Source of the DNA: Novosphingobium lindaniclasticum LE124
GTDB taxonomy: Bacteria > Pseudomonadota > Alphaproteobacteria > Sphingomonadales > Sphingomonadaceae
Assembly: GCF_000445125.1 (NCBI RefSeq)
Contig: NZ_ATHL01000072.1
Span: forward strand, 1-37,866
Length of the DNA stretch: 37,866 nt
Reading direction: 5' to 3'
Made by a program: the position numbers and the translations under genes. The notes below the pieces were generated by a model. It had not been told where the DNA came from and did no database searches. It saw only the letters and a program-made list of their open reading frames with translations. Below, piece by piece: positions 23,201 through 30,844 of this stretch (within the stretch, counting starts at the first letter, position 1; every line of letters begins with the position of its first letter).

Positions 23201-24079
23201 TCAGTTCATCGGTCCGGTGAAGAGAATCGGATCGAGCCGGGCCTCATTCCATTTGATCGACCAGTGCAGATGGGGCCCCGTCGCACGTCCGGACATGCCG
23301 ATCCTGCCGATGACCTGCCCCTGCCGGACGTGATCGCCTTGCTTCACGAGGATTTCCGAGCAGTGCAGGAAGGCACTGTTCAGCCCCATGCCGTGATCCA
23401 GCATCAGCAGATTGCCTTCCAGCGTGAAGGGCTTCTCGGCAGCGAGGACCACCACGCCGTCGGCTGGCGCCATGAACGGTGTACCGCTGGTGCCGGTGGC
23501 GATGTCGAGGCCAGAATGATAGGCGCCCGGCTCACCGCGATAGATGCGCTGAGAGCCGAAGCGGCCGGAAATCCGTCCCTTGGCGGGCCAGATGAAGTGC
23601 TGGCGCCAACCCTGCGCGTTCGTCTTTAAGGCACGCGCGGCGTTTATGCGGTCAAGCTCGGGTCGCCGGATCGCCATGAAGGCTTCGGTCGGCCCGCCGG
23701 GTTTGCGGGCGATGTTGACGTTCTCGATCCGCCACGCGCGCGGTGAAACCGACACGGGCTGCGAGATCCCGCGACCCTTCAGCGTAGCGGTGAGGGTGGC
23801 GATCGTACCGGCATCCCGGTCGAAGGCGGCGAACCACGAACCGTCCGGCGCGATCGCCACGGGCTGACCGTTCAATGCCAGCGCAGTGGTTCCGGCCGGA
23901 GCTTTGCCGCGCATCCAGCCCCCTTGGGTCAGTTCCCCGGCATAAGTGAGGCTCCCAGGCGCAGCAGCCGGTGCGACGGGGGCTATCGACTCCGCCCCGA
24001 GGGTACTCCACGCCAGAACCGAAACGACGATCGCGCCGCTCAGAATCAGCGATGCCGGCAGAACCTTGCGGACGGTCAT
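23201..24079 (-). CDS. M23-family metallopeptidase (LytM/peptidoglycan hydrolase-like)
   Basis: This exported zinc endopeptidase is predicted to cut peptidoglycan cross-bridges or, if inactive, to activate amidases. Residues 8-30 form a signal anchor (ASLILSGAIVVSVLAWSTLG). A central beta-rich region follows (Ig-like, about 45-130). The M23 domain has ISGRFGSQRIYRGEPGAYHS, the zinc ligands H and D in HSGLDIA, and HLHW near the end in TGPHLHWSIKW. GRIG and the region VKQGDHVRQGQVIGRIGMSG are standard. Length is 292 residues. Its ATG overlaps the DUF2093 stop as ATGA. All zinc ligands are present, so it is probably active. Confidence 0.93.
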   Translation of the reverse strand: MTVRKVLPASLILSGAIVVSVLAWSTLGAESIAPVAPAAAPGSLTYAGELTQGGWMRGKAPAGTTALALNGQPVAIAPDGSWFAAFDRDAGTIATLTATLKGRGISQPVSVSPRAWRIENVNIARKPGGPTEAFMAIRRPELDRINAARALKTNAQGWRQHFIWPAKGRISGRFGSQRIYRGEPGAYHSGLDIATGTSGTPFMAPADGVVVLAAEKPFTLEGNLLMLDHGMGLNSAFLHCSEILVKQGDHVRQGQVIGRIGMSGRATGPHLHWSIKWNEARLDPILFTGPMN

Positions 24080-24273
24080 GCCTTTCCGGTGAGGCGCTTG
24101 GTCGCGATTTCGGCCGAGGCGTAGGGCTCCTGGAGTTCGGCGCTCCAGTAGCGGAGTTCTTCCAGCGCGATCTTCTCGCCGGTGACGGCACAGAGCACGA
24201 AAGGTCCGCCGCTCAGAACCCGGAAACCGTTGGGTCCATAGGCGAGCTTGGCGGGGCGGTCGGCAGAAGACAT
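24076..24273 (-). CDS. DUF2093 domain protein
   Basis: This 65-residue protein consists of a DUF2093 domain (KLAYGPNGFRVLSGGPFVLC, AVTGEKIALEELRYWSAELQ, EPYASAEIATKR). The family is small, restricted largely to Alphaproteobacteria and of unknown function. A Cys and aromatic pattern may bind metal or nucleic acid, but nothing proves this. The ATG at 24273 is preferred to one two codons earlier at 24279, since homologs begin near SSADRPAKL. It lies between xseA upstream and the M23 peptidase downstream, with a four-base overlap to the latter, so it is probably translated from an xseA-led mRNA. Confidence 0.88.
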   Translation of the reverse strand: MSSADRPAKLAYGPNGFRVLSGGPFVLCAVTGEKIALEELRYWSAELQEPYASAEIATKRLTGKA

Positions 24274-24306
24274 AAGCATGGACGAAATCCTAGCAGAGCG
24301 CGCCGG

Positions 24307-25812
24307 TCAAAACAAATCGCCTTGCCTTGGCTCGTCCGCCTTCGGTCGCGATGTACGCTTGGGGGTGGCAGGTTCAGGCGCGGGTGCGGAGGCTTTAGCG
24401 ACGGGAGCAGGGGCTTCGGAGCCCACCGCCACCAGGAGTTCGCCGTCGCGGAATTCGAGCGTCAGCAGCGCCTCGCGTGCGGCGGCCTCGCGACGGGTGA
24501 GTGCGCGGCCGTCCGGTCCCTTGGCCAGCACATAGCCGCGCTCCAGCGGGCGCTTGGGATCGAGTTGCGGCAGCACCCGCGAAACCGGAGCGAGACTGTC
24601 GCGCGCCAGAGTCCAGCGGCGCGTCAGCAGGCGCGGCGTCAGCCCCACGCGCAGCAGGCGCTCGTCGCAGCGCTCGACACGATGGCGCAGCAGCGGCAGC
24701 GATAGCCGCGAGGCGGTGCGGCCAAGCTGCTCGCGCTTGGTGGCCGCCTCGTCGCGCAGGCCCCGGCGCAGGCGTTCGGACAGGTCGTCGAGCTTCTGGG
24801 CCTTGGCCGCGAGGATGGCCTCGGGCTTGGGCAGGCGCTGGACGCGTGCTTCCAGCCGTTCACGGCCCAGCGTGACCGGGCGCAGGGCACAGCGGCGCTT
24901 GCGGTAAGCCAGTTCGTCGAGCGTTGCGGCCAGTTCCAGGCGCACCGGCACGGCCATCTCCGCGGCGGCCGTGGGTGTCGGGGCGCGGCAGTCGGCGGCA
25001 TGGTCGCAGAGCGTGGTGTCGGTCTCGTGGCCGACCGCCGAGATCACCGGGATCGACGAATCGGCCACCGCGCGTACGACGACTTCCTCGTTGAAGGACC
25101 ACAGGTCCTCGATCGAGCCACCACCGCGCGCCACGATCACCAGATCGGGGCGTGGCACCGGACCGCCAGGCCGGATCGCCGAGAAGCCGCGCACCGCATC
25201 GGCCACCTGCTGGGCGGAGCCTTCGCCCTGCACCAGTACCGGCCAGACGAGGACATGGCTGGGGAAGCGATCCGCCAGGCGGTGCAGAATGTCGCGGATC
25301 ACCGCCCCGGTGGGCGAGGTCACCACGCCGATCACGCGCGGCAGGAACGGCAGTTCGCGCTTGCGCTCGGGCGCGAAAAGACCCTCGGCCGCAAGGCGCG
25401 CGCGCAGCTTTTCGAGCAGTGCCAGCAGCGCGCCTTCACCGGCGATCTCCATCGTCTCGATGACGACCTGGTACTTCGAGCGGCCCGGATAGGTGGTCAG
25501 CTTGCCGGTTGCGATCACTTCCACGCCGTCCTCGGGCCGGAACGCGAGTCGCTGCGCGCCACCGCGCCACATGACGCCGTCGATTACCGCCTTGTCGTCC
25601 TTGAGCGCGCAGTAGAGGTGGCCGGAAGCCGCCCGCTTCACGCCCGAAAGCTCGCCCCGCAGGCGCACGAAGCCGAAGCGGTCCTCTACGGTGCGCTTCA
25701 GCAGATTCGAAATCTCGCTGATCGAAAGCGGCGCAGCGTTGTCGCCGGCCGCTTGCTTCGCTACCAGCCCACCCGAACGACCATCGTCATATTCGTCGTC
25801 ATCGAAAGGCAC
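24307..25812 (-). CDS. xseA: Exodeoxyribonuclease VII large subunit
   Basis: XseA with XseB forms exonuclease VII, which degrades single-stranded DNA from both ends into oligonucleotides. The N-terminal OB fold is clear ([40 protein letters not shown]). The catalytic domain contains [60 protein letters not shown] and [21 protein letters not shown] long helical region and a C-terminal [20 protein letters not shown] block follow. The GTG at 25812 gives 501 residues and follows GAAGGA on the minus strand. The open frame continues 43 codons further into purD antisense, but that part is unlike the family. It faces purD head to head, with five bases between the start codons. xseB is not nearby. Confidence 0.95.
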   Translation of the reverse strand: MPFDDDEYDDGRSGGLVAKQAAGDNAAPLSISEISNLLKRTVEDRFGFVRLRGELSGVKRAASGHLYCALKDDKAVIDGVMWRGGAQRLAFRPEDGVEVIATGKLTTYPGRSKYQVVIETMEIAGEGALLALLEKLRARLAAEGLFAPERKRELPFLPRVIGVVTSPTGAVIRDILHRLADRFPSHVLVWPVLVQGEGSAQQVADAVRGFSAIRPGGPVPRPDLVIVARGGGSIEDLWSFNEEVVVRAVADSSIPVISAVGHETDTTLCDHAADCRAPTPTAAAEMAVPVRLELAATLDELAYRKRRCALRPVTLGRERLEARVQRLPKPEAILAAKAQKLDDLSERLRRGLRDEAATKREQLGRTASRLSLPLLRHRVERCDERLLRVGLTPRLLTRRWTLARDSLAPVSRVLPQLDPKRPLERGYVLAKGPDGRALTRREAAAREALLTLEFRDGELLVAVGSEAPAPVAKASAPAPEPATPKRTSRPKADEPRQGDLF

Positions 25813-25817
25813 GGCTA

Positions 25818-27104
25818 ATGAACATCCTTCTTCTGGGCTCGGGCGGCCGCGAACATGCGCTGGCCTGGAAGCTGGCGCAATCCCCGCTCTGCGAGACGCT
25901 CTGGGCTGCGCCGGGTAACCCGGGGGTTGCCGAAGTGGCAAGCTGCATCGACCTCGATGTCACCGATCATGCGGCAGTCATCGCCTTCTGCGAGGCCAAT
26001 GTCGTCGGCCTCGTGGTGGTCGGCCCGGAAGCGCCGCTGGTCGATGGTCTTTCCGATTCCCTGCGCGGACAAGGCTTTTCGGTGTTCGGCCCCAGCCAGG
26101 CAGCGGCCCAGCTGGAAGGCTCGAAGGGGTTCACCAAGGATCTCTGCGAGCGTGCGGGCATCCCCACCGCCGGTTACGACCGCGTTTCCACCGAAGCCGA
26201 TGCCCTGGCTGCGCTGGCCAAGTTCGGCGCGCCGGTGGTGATCAAGGCGGACGGGCTGGCGGCGGGCAAGGGCGTGACCGTGGCCATGACCATGGCCGAG
26301 GCCGAGGAAGCGGTGCGCGAGATCTTCTCGGGCCGCTTCGGAGAAGCCGGCGCCGAGGCCGTGATCGAGGAGTTCATGGAAGGCGAGGAAGCCAGCTTCT
26401 TCGCGCTGACCGACGGTTCCACCATCGTCCCCTTCGCCTCGGCACAGGACCACAAGCGCGTGGGCGACGGCGATACCGGCCCCAATACCGGCGGCATGGG
26501 CGCCTATAGCCCCGCCCCGGTGCTTACGCCCGCGCTGGAAGCCGAAGTGCTGGAACGCATCATCGCGCCCACCGTGCGCCAGATGGAGAACGAGGGTACG
26601 CCGTATTCCGGCGTCCTGTTCCTGGGCGTGATGCTGACGGGCGAAGGCCCGAAGCTGATCGAATACAACTGCCGTTTCGGCGATCCCGAGTGCCAGGTGA
26701 TGATGCTGCGGCTCGAATCGGATCTGGTCGAGCTGCTTCACGCCTGCGCCGACAATCGCCTGGCCGCCATCGCGCCGCCGCGCTTCAGCAACGACACCGC
26801 TCTCACCGTGGTCATGGCGGCGAACGGCTATCCCGGTACGCCCGAAAAAGGCGGCGCAATTCGTGGTATCGAGGCGGCCGAGGACACGGGCGCGAAGGTC
26901 TTCCACGCGGGCACGGCGCTCAAGGACAACGCGCTCGTCGCCAGCGGCGGCCGCGTGCTCAATGTCACGGCGCGGGGCGCTTCGGTCACCGAGGCGCAGG
27001 CGAAGGCCTATGCCGCCGTGGATGCGCTCGATTTCCCCACCGGCTTCTGCCGCCGCGACATCGGTTGGCGCGAAGTGGCGCGCGAGAAGGCCCATGGCCA
27101 GTAA
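25818..27104 (+). CDS. purD: Phosphoribosylamine--glycine ligase
   Basis: PurD ligates glycine to 5-phosphoribosylamine with ATP, step two of purine synthesis. The 428-residue ATP-grasp enzyme shows [20 protein letters not shown] at the N-terminus. [19 protein letters not shown] and [20 protein letters not shown] follow, then [18 protein letters not shown] (ATP-grasp) and [18 protein letters not shown]. The metal-binding block [20 protein letters not shown] and the C-terminal [20 protein letters not shown] complete it. GAAAGG lies 8-13 bases before the ATG. The start faces xseA across five bases. The stop overlaps the start of the next small gene by 11 bases. Confidence 0.97.
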   Translation: MNILLLGSGGREHALAWKLAQSPLCETLWAAPGNPGVAEVASCIDLDVTDHAAVIAFCEANVVGLVVVGPEAPLVDGLSDSLRGQGFSVFGPSQAAAQLEGSKGFTKDLCERAGIPTAGYDRVSTEADALAALAKFGAPVVIKADGLAAGKGVTVAMTMAEAEEAVREIFSGRFGEAGAEAVIEEFMEGEEASFFALTDGSTIVPFASAQDHKRVGDGDTGPNTGGMGAYSPAPVLTPALEAEVLERIIAPTVRQMENEGTPYSGVLFLGVMLTGEGPKLIEYNCRFGDPECQVMMLRLESDLVELLHACADNRLAAIAPPRFSNDTALTVVMAANGYPGTPEKGGAIRGIEAAEDTGAKVFHAGTALKDNALVASGGRVLNVTARGASVTEAQAKAYAAVDALDFPTGFCRRDIGWREVAREKAHGQ

Positions 27105-27669
27105 GGTCGATACCGCGCTGAAGGCTTCGCTGGCGGCGGCGGCTCTGCTCGCCGGTGCCGGCGTGGGCTATTACTATGGGCTGTTCCTGCCGGGACAGGC
27201 CGCAAGGCAGGAGGCCCGCGAACTGGCGGTGCAGGACGCGCGGCGGAAGCAGGAGGACGCGCAGGCCAAGGCGCAGGCGCGTGAACGGGCCGAGCAGTCG
27301 CGCCGCCGGGAAGCGGCGCAGCAGGAGTATCAGGACTGCCTGAACTTCGCGGAACTCTCCTACAAGCAGCGCTGGACGGCGAGTTGCCGGGCCCAGCACG
27401 ATGCCGATGTCTCGGCTCTGGCCGACTGCGCGGACAACCTCTTCGCCACCGAGGAGGGCTGCCGCGCCAGGGTTGCGATCCGGCCCGAGCGCGACTGTGC
27501 GCTGCCCGGCGGAACGGCGCGGAGCTATTCCGACGCCCGCGAACAGCGCAAGGCCGAGTGCCTGGCCCGGCTCCAGTCGGTCAGCGGCCAGCCCGGCGTT
27601 CAGGCGCCGCCCGTTCCATCATCGATGGAAGGGAATGGCCAGCCGGTGGACCCGGCCTCTACCTTCTGA
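27094..27669 (+). CDS. Membrane-anchored coiled-coil protein of unknown function
   Basis: I do not recognise this 191-residue protein. Residues 8-35 form one membrane segment or signal anchor ([27 protein letters not shown]). Residues 36-80 are a strongly charged helix rich in Ala, Arg, Glu and Gln, probably a coiled coil ([20 protein letters not shown]). The distal part holds seven cysteines in a spread pattern (DCLNF, ASCRA, ADCADN, EGCRAR, RDCALP, AECLAR), which would suit disulfides in the periplasm. The tail is proline rich. The ATG at 27094 overlaps purD by 11 bases, so it is probably translated by coupling. It is coding: third-position GC and the composition match its neighbours. Confidence 0.7.
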   Translation: MASKVDTALKASLAAAALLAGAGVGYYYGLFLPGQAARQEARELAVQDARRKQEDAQAKAQARERAEQSRRREAAQQEYQDCLNFAELSYKQRWTASCRAQHDADVSALADCADNLFATEEGCRARVAIRPERDCALPGGTARSYSDAREQRKAECLARLQSVSGQPGVQAPPVPSSMEGNGQPVDPASTF

Positions 27670-27721
27670 TCTCGCGGCAAACGAGGCGCCCTGCCGCGAA
27701 CTGGGCCGTTCACGGCCAGCG

Positions 27722-27742
27722 GTCCCGGAGCAAGTCCGCGAC
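27722..27742. repeat. Degenerate GTCCCGGA-family palindrome
   Basis: GTCCCGGA at 27722-27729 faces TCCGCGAC at 27735-27742 around GCAAG with one mismatch. It has the same 8-5-8 layout as the element at 19988-20008. GGCCGT/ACGGCC at 27704-27717 forms another small palindrome next to it. Confidence 0.5.
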
Positions 27743-27755
27743 GACAACATGCAAA

Positions 27756-27787
27756 AAAGGGCTCCGTTCCTGAGAACGGAGCCCTTT
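27756..27787 (-). terminator. Bidirectional intrinsic terminator of the adenosine kinase gene
   Basis: AAAGGGCTCCGTTC at 27756-27769 pairs perfectly with GAACGGAGCCCTTT at 27774-27787 around CTGA. On the minus strand the stem is followed by six T (plus-strand A at 27753-27758), 26 bases after the kinase stop. On the plus strand it can also stop the transcript coming from the unknown gene. Confidence 0.93.
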
Positions 27788-27812
27788 CTGATCCATGACG
27801 GATGCAGCGATC

Positions 27813-28820
27813 TCAGCCGACGCGTTCGGAGATCAGCGCTTTGAGGTCGGCTTCCGGACGGGCGCCGTAGTGCGAGATGATCTCGCAGGCACAGATGGCG
27901 CCGTATTGGAGGCACTCTTCAAGGCTCTTGCCGCGCACATGGCCGAACAGGAAGCCGGCGGCGAAGAGGTCGCCCGCGCCGGTGGTGTCGACGACGCGCG
28001 CGATCGGCTCGGCGCGGACTTCGGCGCGCTGGCCGCCCGAGATCGCGACGGCGCCCTCGGCACCGCGCGTGACGACCAGGACGGGGATCTTCGGGGCGAG
28101 CTGGGCTACGCCCTGCTCGAAATCGTCATGACCGACAAGGGCGGCCATCTCGTGCTCGTTGCAGAACAGCACGTCGATCTTGCCGGTGTCGATCAGGTCG
28201 AGGAAGTCCGTGCGGTGACGGTCGATCACGAAGCATTCGGAAGGGGTGAAGGCGATCTTGCGACCGGCGGCGCGGGCGGCCTCGATGGCCTTGCGCATGG
28301 CGGCGCGGGGTTCCTCGGGATCCCAGAGATAGCCCTCGAGGTAGAGCACGGCGGCATTGGCCACGGCGCTTTCGTCCAGCGCTTCGGCCGGCAGATAGTG
28401 CGAGGCGCCGAGGAAAGTGTTCATCGTGCGCTGGCCGTCCGGCGTCACGAAGATCAGGCAGCGCGCGGTCGGCGGATTGCCGGGGCGGGCCGGAACGTCG
28501 AAGGCGATGCCGCCGGCGCGGATGTCATGAGTGAAGACTTCGCCCAGTTGGTCCTCGGCGACCTGACCGATGAAGGCGCACTTGGCGCCGAGCGCGGCGA
28601 GGCCGGCGAGCGTGTTGGCGGCGGAACCGCCCGAGATTTCGCGGGCAGGGCCCATCGCGGCGTAGAGGCTTTCGGCCTGCTCGGCGTCGATCAGCATCAT
28701 GCCGCCGCGCGAAAGGCCGAGTTCCTCGATCAGCGCGTCGTTGCAGTTGGCGATCACGTCGATGATGGCATTGCCGATGGCAATTACGTCAAAGGTGGGC
28801 GGCACGGTGGGTTCTGCCAT
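27813..28820 (-). CDS. Adenosine kinase (PfkB family)
   Basis: This ribokinase-family enzyme phosphorylates adenosine to AMP in purine salvage. The 335 residues have the N-terminal PfkB signature region (GNAIIDVIA; GGSAANTLAGLAALGAKCAF, IGQVAEDQLGEVF). The C-terminal anion-hole and catalytic base motif is DTTGAGDLFAAGFLFG. The block ISHYGARPEADLKALI resembles alphaproteobacterial adenosine kinases, which is why adenosine is preferred to other PfkB substrates; the sugar specificity is inferred. The ATG at 28820 is chosen since FDVIAIGNAIIDV starts just inside it; an upstream ATG at 28940 adds 40 unrelated residues. AAGGA lies 12 bases before it. It diverges from the lipoprotein gene. Confidence 0.9.
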   Translation of the reverse strand: MAEPTVPPTFDVIAIGNAIIDVIANCNDALIEELGLSRGGMMLIDAEQAESLYAAMGPAREISGGSAANTLAGLAALGAKCAFIGQVAEDQLGEVFTHDIRAGGIAFDVPARPGNPPTARCLIFVTPDGQRTMNTFLGASHYLPAEALDESAVANAAVLYLEGYLWDPEEPRAAMRKAIEAARAAGRKIAFTPSECFVIDRHRTDFLDLIDTGKIDVLFCNEHEMAALVGHDDFEQGVAQLAPKIPVLVVTRGAEGAVAISGGQRAEVRAEPIARVVDTTGAGDLFAAGFLFGHVRGKSLEECLQYGAICACEIISHYGARPEADLKALISERVG

Positions 28821-28986
28821 GCGAAAAGGAGTCCTTGGATTGTCTGGAGGTTGTGTCGCGCGTAGCGCGCAGGCCGCCGCTTCGCAAGCGCGGCGAGAGT
28901 TGACACCATGCGAAGGCCGGGCGATGCGGGGCGCGATCATGACTCACGACCGTCTCGCGCCCCTTGGCCTTACCACTGCCGCTCCG

Positions 28987-29421
28987 ATGAATCCGTTCGT
29001 CCGCCTGCGGGGTGGCTTGGCCGCTGCCGGGCTGGCCCTGCTGCTCGCCGGATGCGCCAGCACGTCCGGCGGCGGAGTCTCCGCGCCCTCGCATCCTCCC
29101 AAGCGCGGCACGCAGATTCCCAATGTCCGCCAGCCTACCCACACCGCGCGCGACCCGAGTTTTCAGGCGATTCCGGGCGCGGAAGGGGTGATCGGATCGA
29201 ACGAAAGCCAGCTCGTGCGCATGTTCGGGGAGCCGCGCCTCAACGTCTGGGAAGGCGATGCGCGCAAATTGCAGTTCACCGGCAAGGCCTGCCTGCTGGA
29301 CGTCTATCTTTATCCGTCCACGGCCTCGAAGGAGCCGCGCGCGTCCTATATCGATGCTCGGCGGGTGTCGGACGGGCAGGACGTGGATCGCGCGGCCTGC
29401 ATCGCGGCGCTGCGCAAATAG
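28987..29421 (+). CDS. Small lipoprotein
   Basis: This 144-residue protein begins with a type II signal peptide: RLRGGLAAAGLALLLAGCAS, where LLAGC is the lipobox and the Cys would carry the lipid. The mature part is Ser/Pro/Gly-rich for 30 residues. A compact domain follows (GSNESQLVRMFGEPRLNVWE, GDARKLQFTGKACLLDVYLY) that resembles SmpA/OmlA-like or BLIP-like folds by eye, including the VRMFGEP motif; no function is known. It ends VDRAACIAALRK. The ATG at 28987 fits the signal peptide; an ATG at 28939 in the same frame is possible but would bury the signal. It points toward sufA, and the stops are separated by an 81-bp gap with a palindromic repeat. Confidence 0.82.
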   Translation: MNPFVRLRGGLAAAGLALLLAGCASTSGGGVSAPSHPPKRGTQIPNVRQPTHTARDPSFQAIPGAEGVIGSNESQLVRMFGEPRLNVWEGDARKLQFTGKACLLDVYLYPSTASKEPRASYIDARRVSDGQDVDRAACIAALRK

Positions 29422-29429
29422 CTATCGGC

Positions 29430-29489
29430 TCACCCGACACTCTGCGTCATCGCTTCGCTACGCTCGCAATGACGCAGAGTGTCGGGTGA
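29430..29489. repeat. Long palindromic repeat between convergent genes
   Basis: A 21-bp arm at 29430-29450 (starting TCACCCGACACTCTGCGTC) is repeated exactly in inverted form at 29469-29489 across an 18-base loop. The loop and inner arm carry the ATGACG/GCTTCGCTACGCTCGCAAT sequence typical of a widespread bacterial REP type. It sits between the stops of the lipoprotein gene and sufA and could end transcription from both sides. Confidence 0.85.
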
Positions 29490-29502
29490 AGGGGATCGTG
29501 GC

Positions 29503-29871
29503 TTAGACCGTGAAGCTCTCGCCGCAGCCGCAGGAGCCTTTGGCGTTCGGGTTGGCGAAGACGAAGCCGGCGGTGAAGTCGTCTTCCACCCAGTCCATCG
29601 TGCTGCCGATCAGATAGAGCACCGAGGCGCCGTCGATGTAGAACAGGCCGCCGGGGGTCTCGATCTTCTCGTCGAAGGCCTTTTCCTCAGCGACATAGTC
29701 CACCGAATAGGCCAGGCCCGAGCAGCCCCGGCGCGGCGTGGACAGGCGCACGCCGATCGTGCCTTCGGGCGCCTCGCTCATCAGCTTGGCGATTCGTGCC
29801 TCCGCATTGGCGGTGAGGATCACGGCCGCAGGACGCTGGCGCGCCGGTTTCGCTTCGGTAGTGGTGGTCAT
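29503..29871 (-). CDS. sufA: A-type iron-sulfur cluster carrier protein
   Basis: This HesB/IscA-family protein accepts Fe-S clusters from the SufBCD scaffold and hands them to client proteins. The 122 residues include the three cluster-binding cysteines: one in STPRRGCSGLAYSVDYV and the C-terminal pair in GSCGCGESF. VEDDFTAGFVFANPNAKG is also conserved. It is the last gene of the suf operon, and its ATG overlaps the stop of the acetyltransferase by four bases. SufA and ErpA/IscA cannot be separated by sequence alone; the operon position argues for SufA. Confidence 0.93.
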   Translation of the reverse strand: MTTTTEAKPARQRPAAVILTANAEARIAKLMSEAPEGTIGVRLSTPRRGCSGLAYSVDYVAEEKAFDEKIETPGGLFYIDGASVLYLIGSTMDWVEDDFTAGFVFANPNAKGSCGCGESFTV

Positions 29872-30365
29872 AGCTTCTTGTCCCAGAACAGCGCTGTGCC
29901 CGCTTCGGGGTCGAGCGCGTAGTCGCCGTAGCCGAGCGAGGCGTAAAGGCCCTTGGCGGTGGCATTGCCGCTCAGCACTTCGAGCGTGATCTTGCAGGCG
30001 CCGCGCGCGCGGGCCTCTTGCTCGACCGCCAGCATCAGCGCGCGGCCGACGCCGCGCCCCCGTGCCGCCGGCAGCACGGCCATGTCGTGGATATTGACCA
30101 GCGGACGCGCTGCGAAAGTCGAGAAGCCGGTGATGCAGTTGGCCAAACCGACAGCGTCATCGCCTTCGAAGGCCAGCAGCGAGAAGGCCCCGGGATGCGC
30201 GGCTAGTTCAGGCACCAGTCGTTCCCGCACGTCTTCGGACAGCGGCTTGCCTCCACCCATCGGATCGCGCGCATAGCTGTCGAGCAGCGCGACCACGCGC
30301 GCGGCATCGCCGGCATCGGCATAGTCCGCCAGACGTACCGTGAGGGTGGGTGCAAGCGTCGCCAT
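29868..30365 (-). CDS. GNAT-family N-acetyltransferase in the suf operon
   Basis: This 165-residue protein is a GCN5-type acetyltransferase. Motif A for acetyl-CoA is visible as VLPAARGRGVGRALMLAVEQ, followed by EARARGACKITLEVLSGNAT and KGLYASLGYGDYALDP at the C-terminus. The substrate is unknown. The ATG at 30365 overlaps the stop of sufT as TGATG, and the stop overlaps the sufA start, so it is tightly built into the suf operon. An earlier in-frame ATG at 30419 lies inside sufT and is unlikely. The link to Fe-S assembly is inferred from position only. Confidence 0.88.
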   Translation of the reverse strand: MATLAPTLTVRLADYADAGDAARVVALLDSYARDPMGGGKPLSEDVRERLVPELAAHPGAFSLLAFEGDDAVGLANCITGFSTFAARPLVNIHDMAVLPAARGRGVGRALMLAVEQEARARGACKITLEVLSGNATAKGLYASLGYGDYALDPEAGTALFWDKKL

Positions 30366-30844
30366 CAGAGCATGCCCAGCTCGAGCTTCGCTTCGTCCGA
30401 CATCTTGGCCATGTCCCACGGCGGATCCCAGACGAGGTTGACCTCGGCATCGCGTACGCCCGGCACGGCCGAGACGCGCATTTCCACCTCACCCGGCATC
30501 GATTCCGCCACCGGACAATGCGGCGTGGTCAGCGTCATCGTCACCGCGACCGAAGCCTCGGGCGAGACTTCGACGCCGTAGATCAGGCCGAGATCGTAGA
30601 TGTTCACCGGAATCTCGGGGTCGAAGATCTCCTTGAGCGCGTCGATCACGCCGTCGTAGATCGCGCCACCGGGCTGGGCCGGGTCGATGCCCTGCGGCTT
30701 TTCGGCCAGGAAACCATCGAGATAGTCGCGCTTGCGCTCCGTCGGAGCGGGTACGTCCTCGACGCGCGCGCGGGGCGCGGGCGTTACCGAATCGACTTCT
30801 TCGACCGTGAAGGTCGGGCCGGAAGCGGGAGTGTCGTCAGTCAT
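30365..30844 (-). CDS. SUF system DUF59 / MIP18 protein (SufT-like)
   Basis: This is an Fe-S assembly accessory protein of the MIP18 (DUF59, PaaD-like) family, thought to help mature clusters. The core of about 100 residues is KEIFDPEIPVNIYDLGLIYG, then VAVTMTLTTPHCPVAESMPG with the conserved Cys, and VNLVWDPPWDMAKMSDEAKL. A 60-residue N-terminal extension is Pro/Asp/Arg rich and looks disordered. Length is 159 residues. Start and stop overlap with sufS and the acetyltransferase gene. The family's role in SUF is described mainly for SufT. Confidence 0.93.
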   Translation of the reverse strand: MTDDTPASGPTFTVEEVDSVTPAPRARVEDVPAPTERKRDYLDGFLAEKPQGIDPAQPGGAIYDGVIDALKEIFDPEIPVNIYDLGLIYGVEVSPEASVAVTMTLTTPHCPVAESMPGEVEMRVSAVPGVRDAEVNLVWDPPWDMAKMSDEAKLELGML

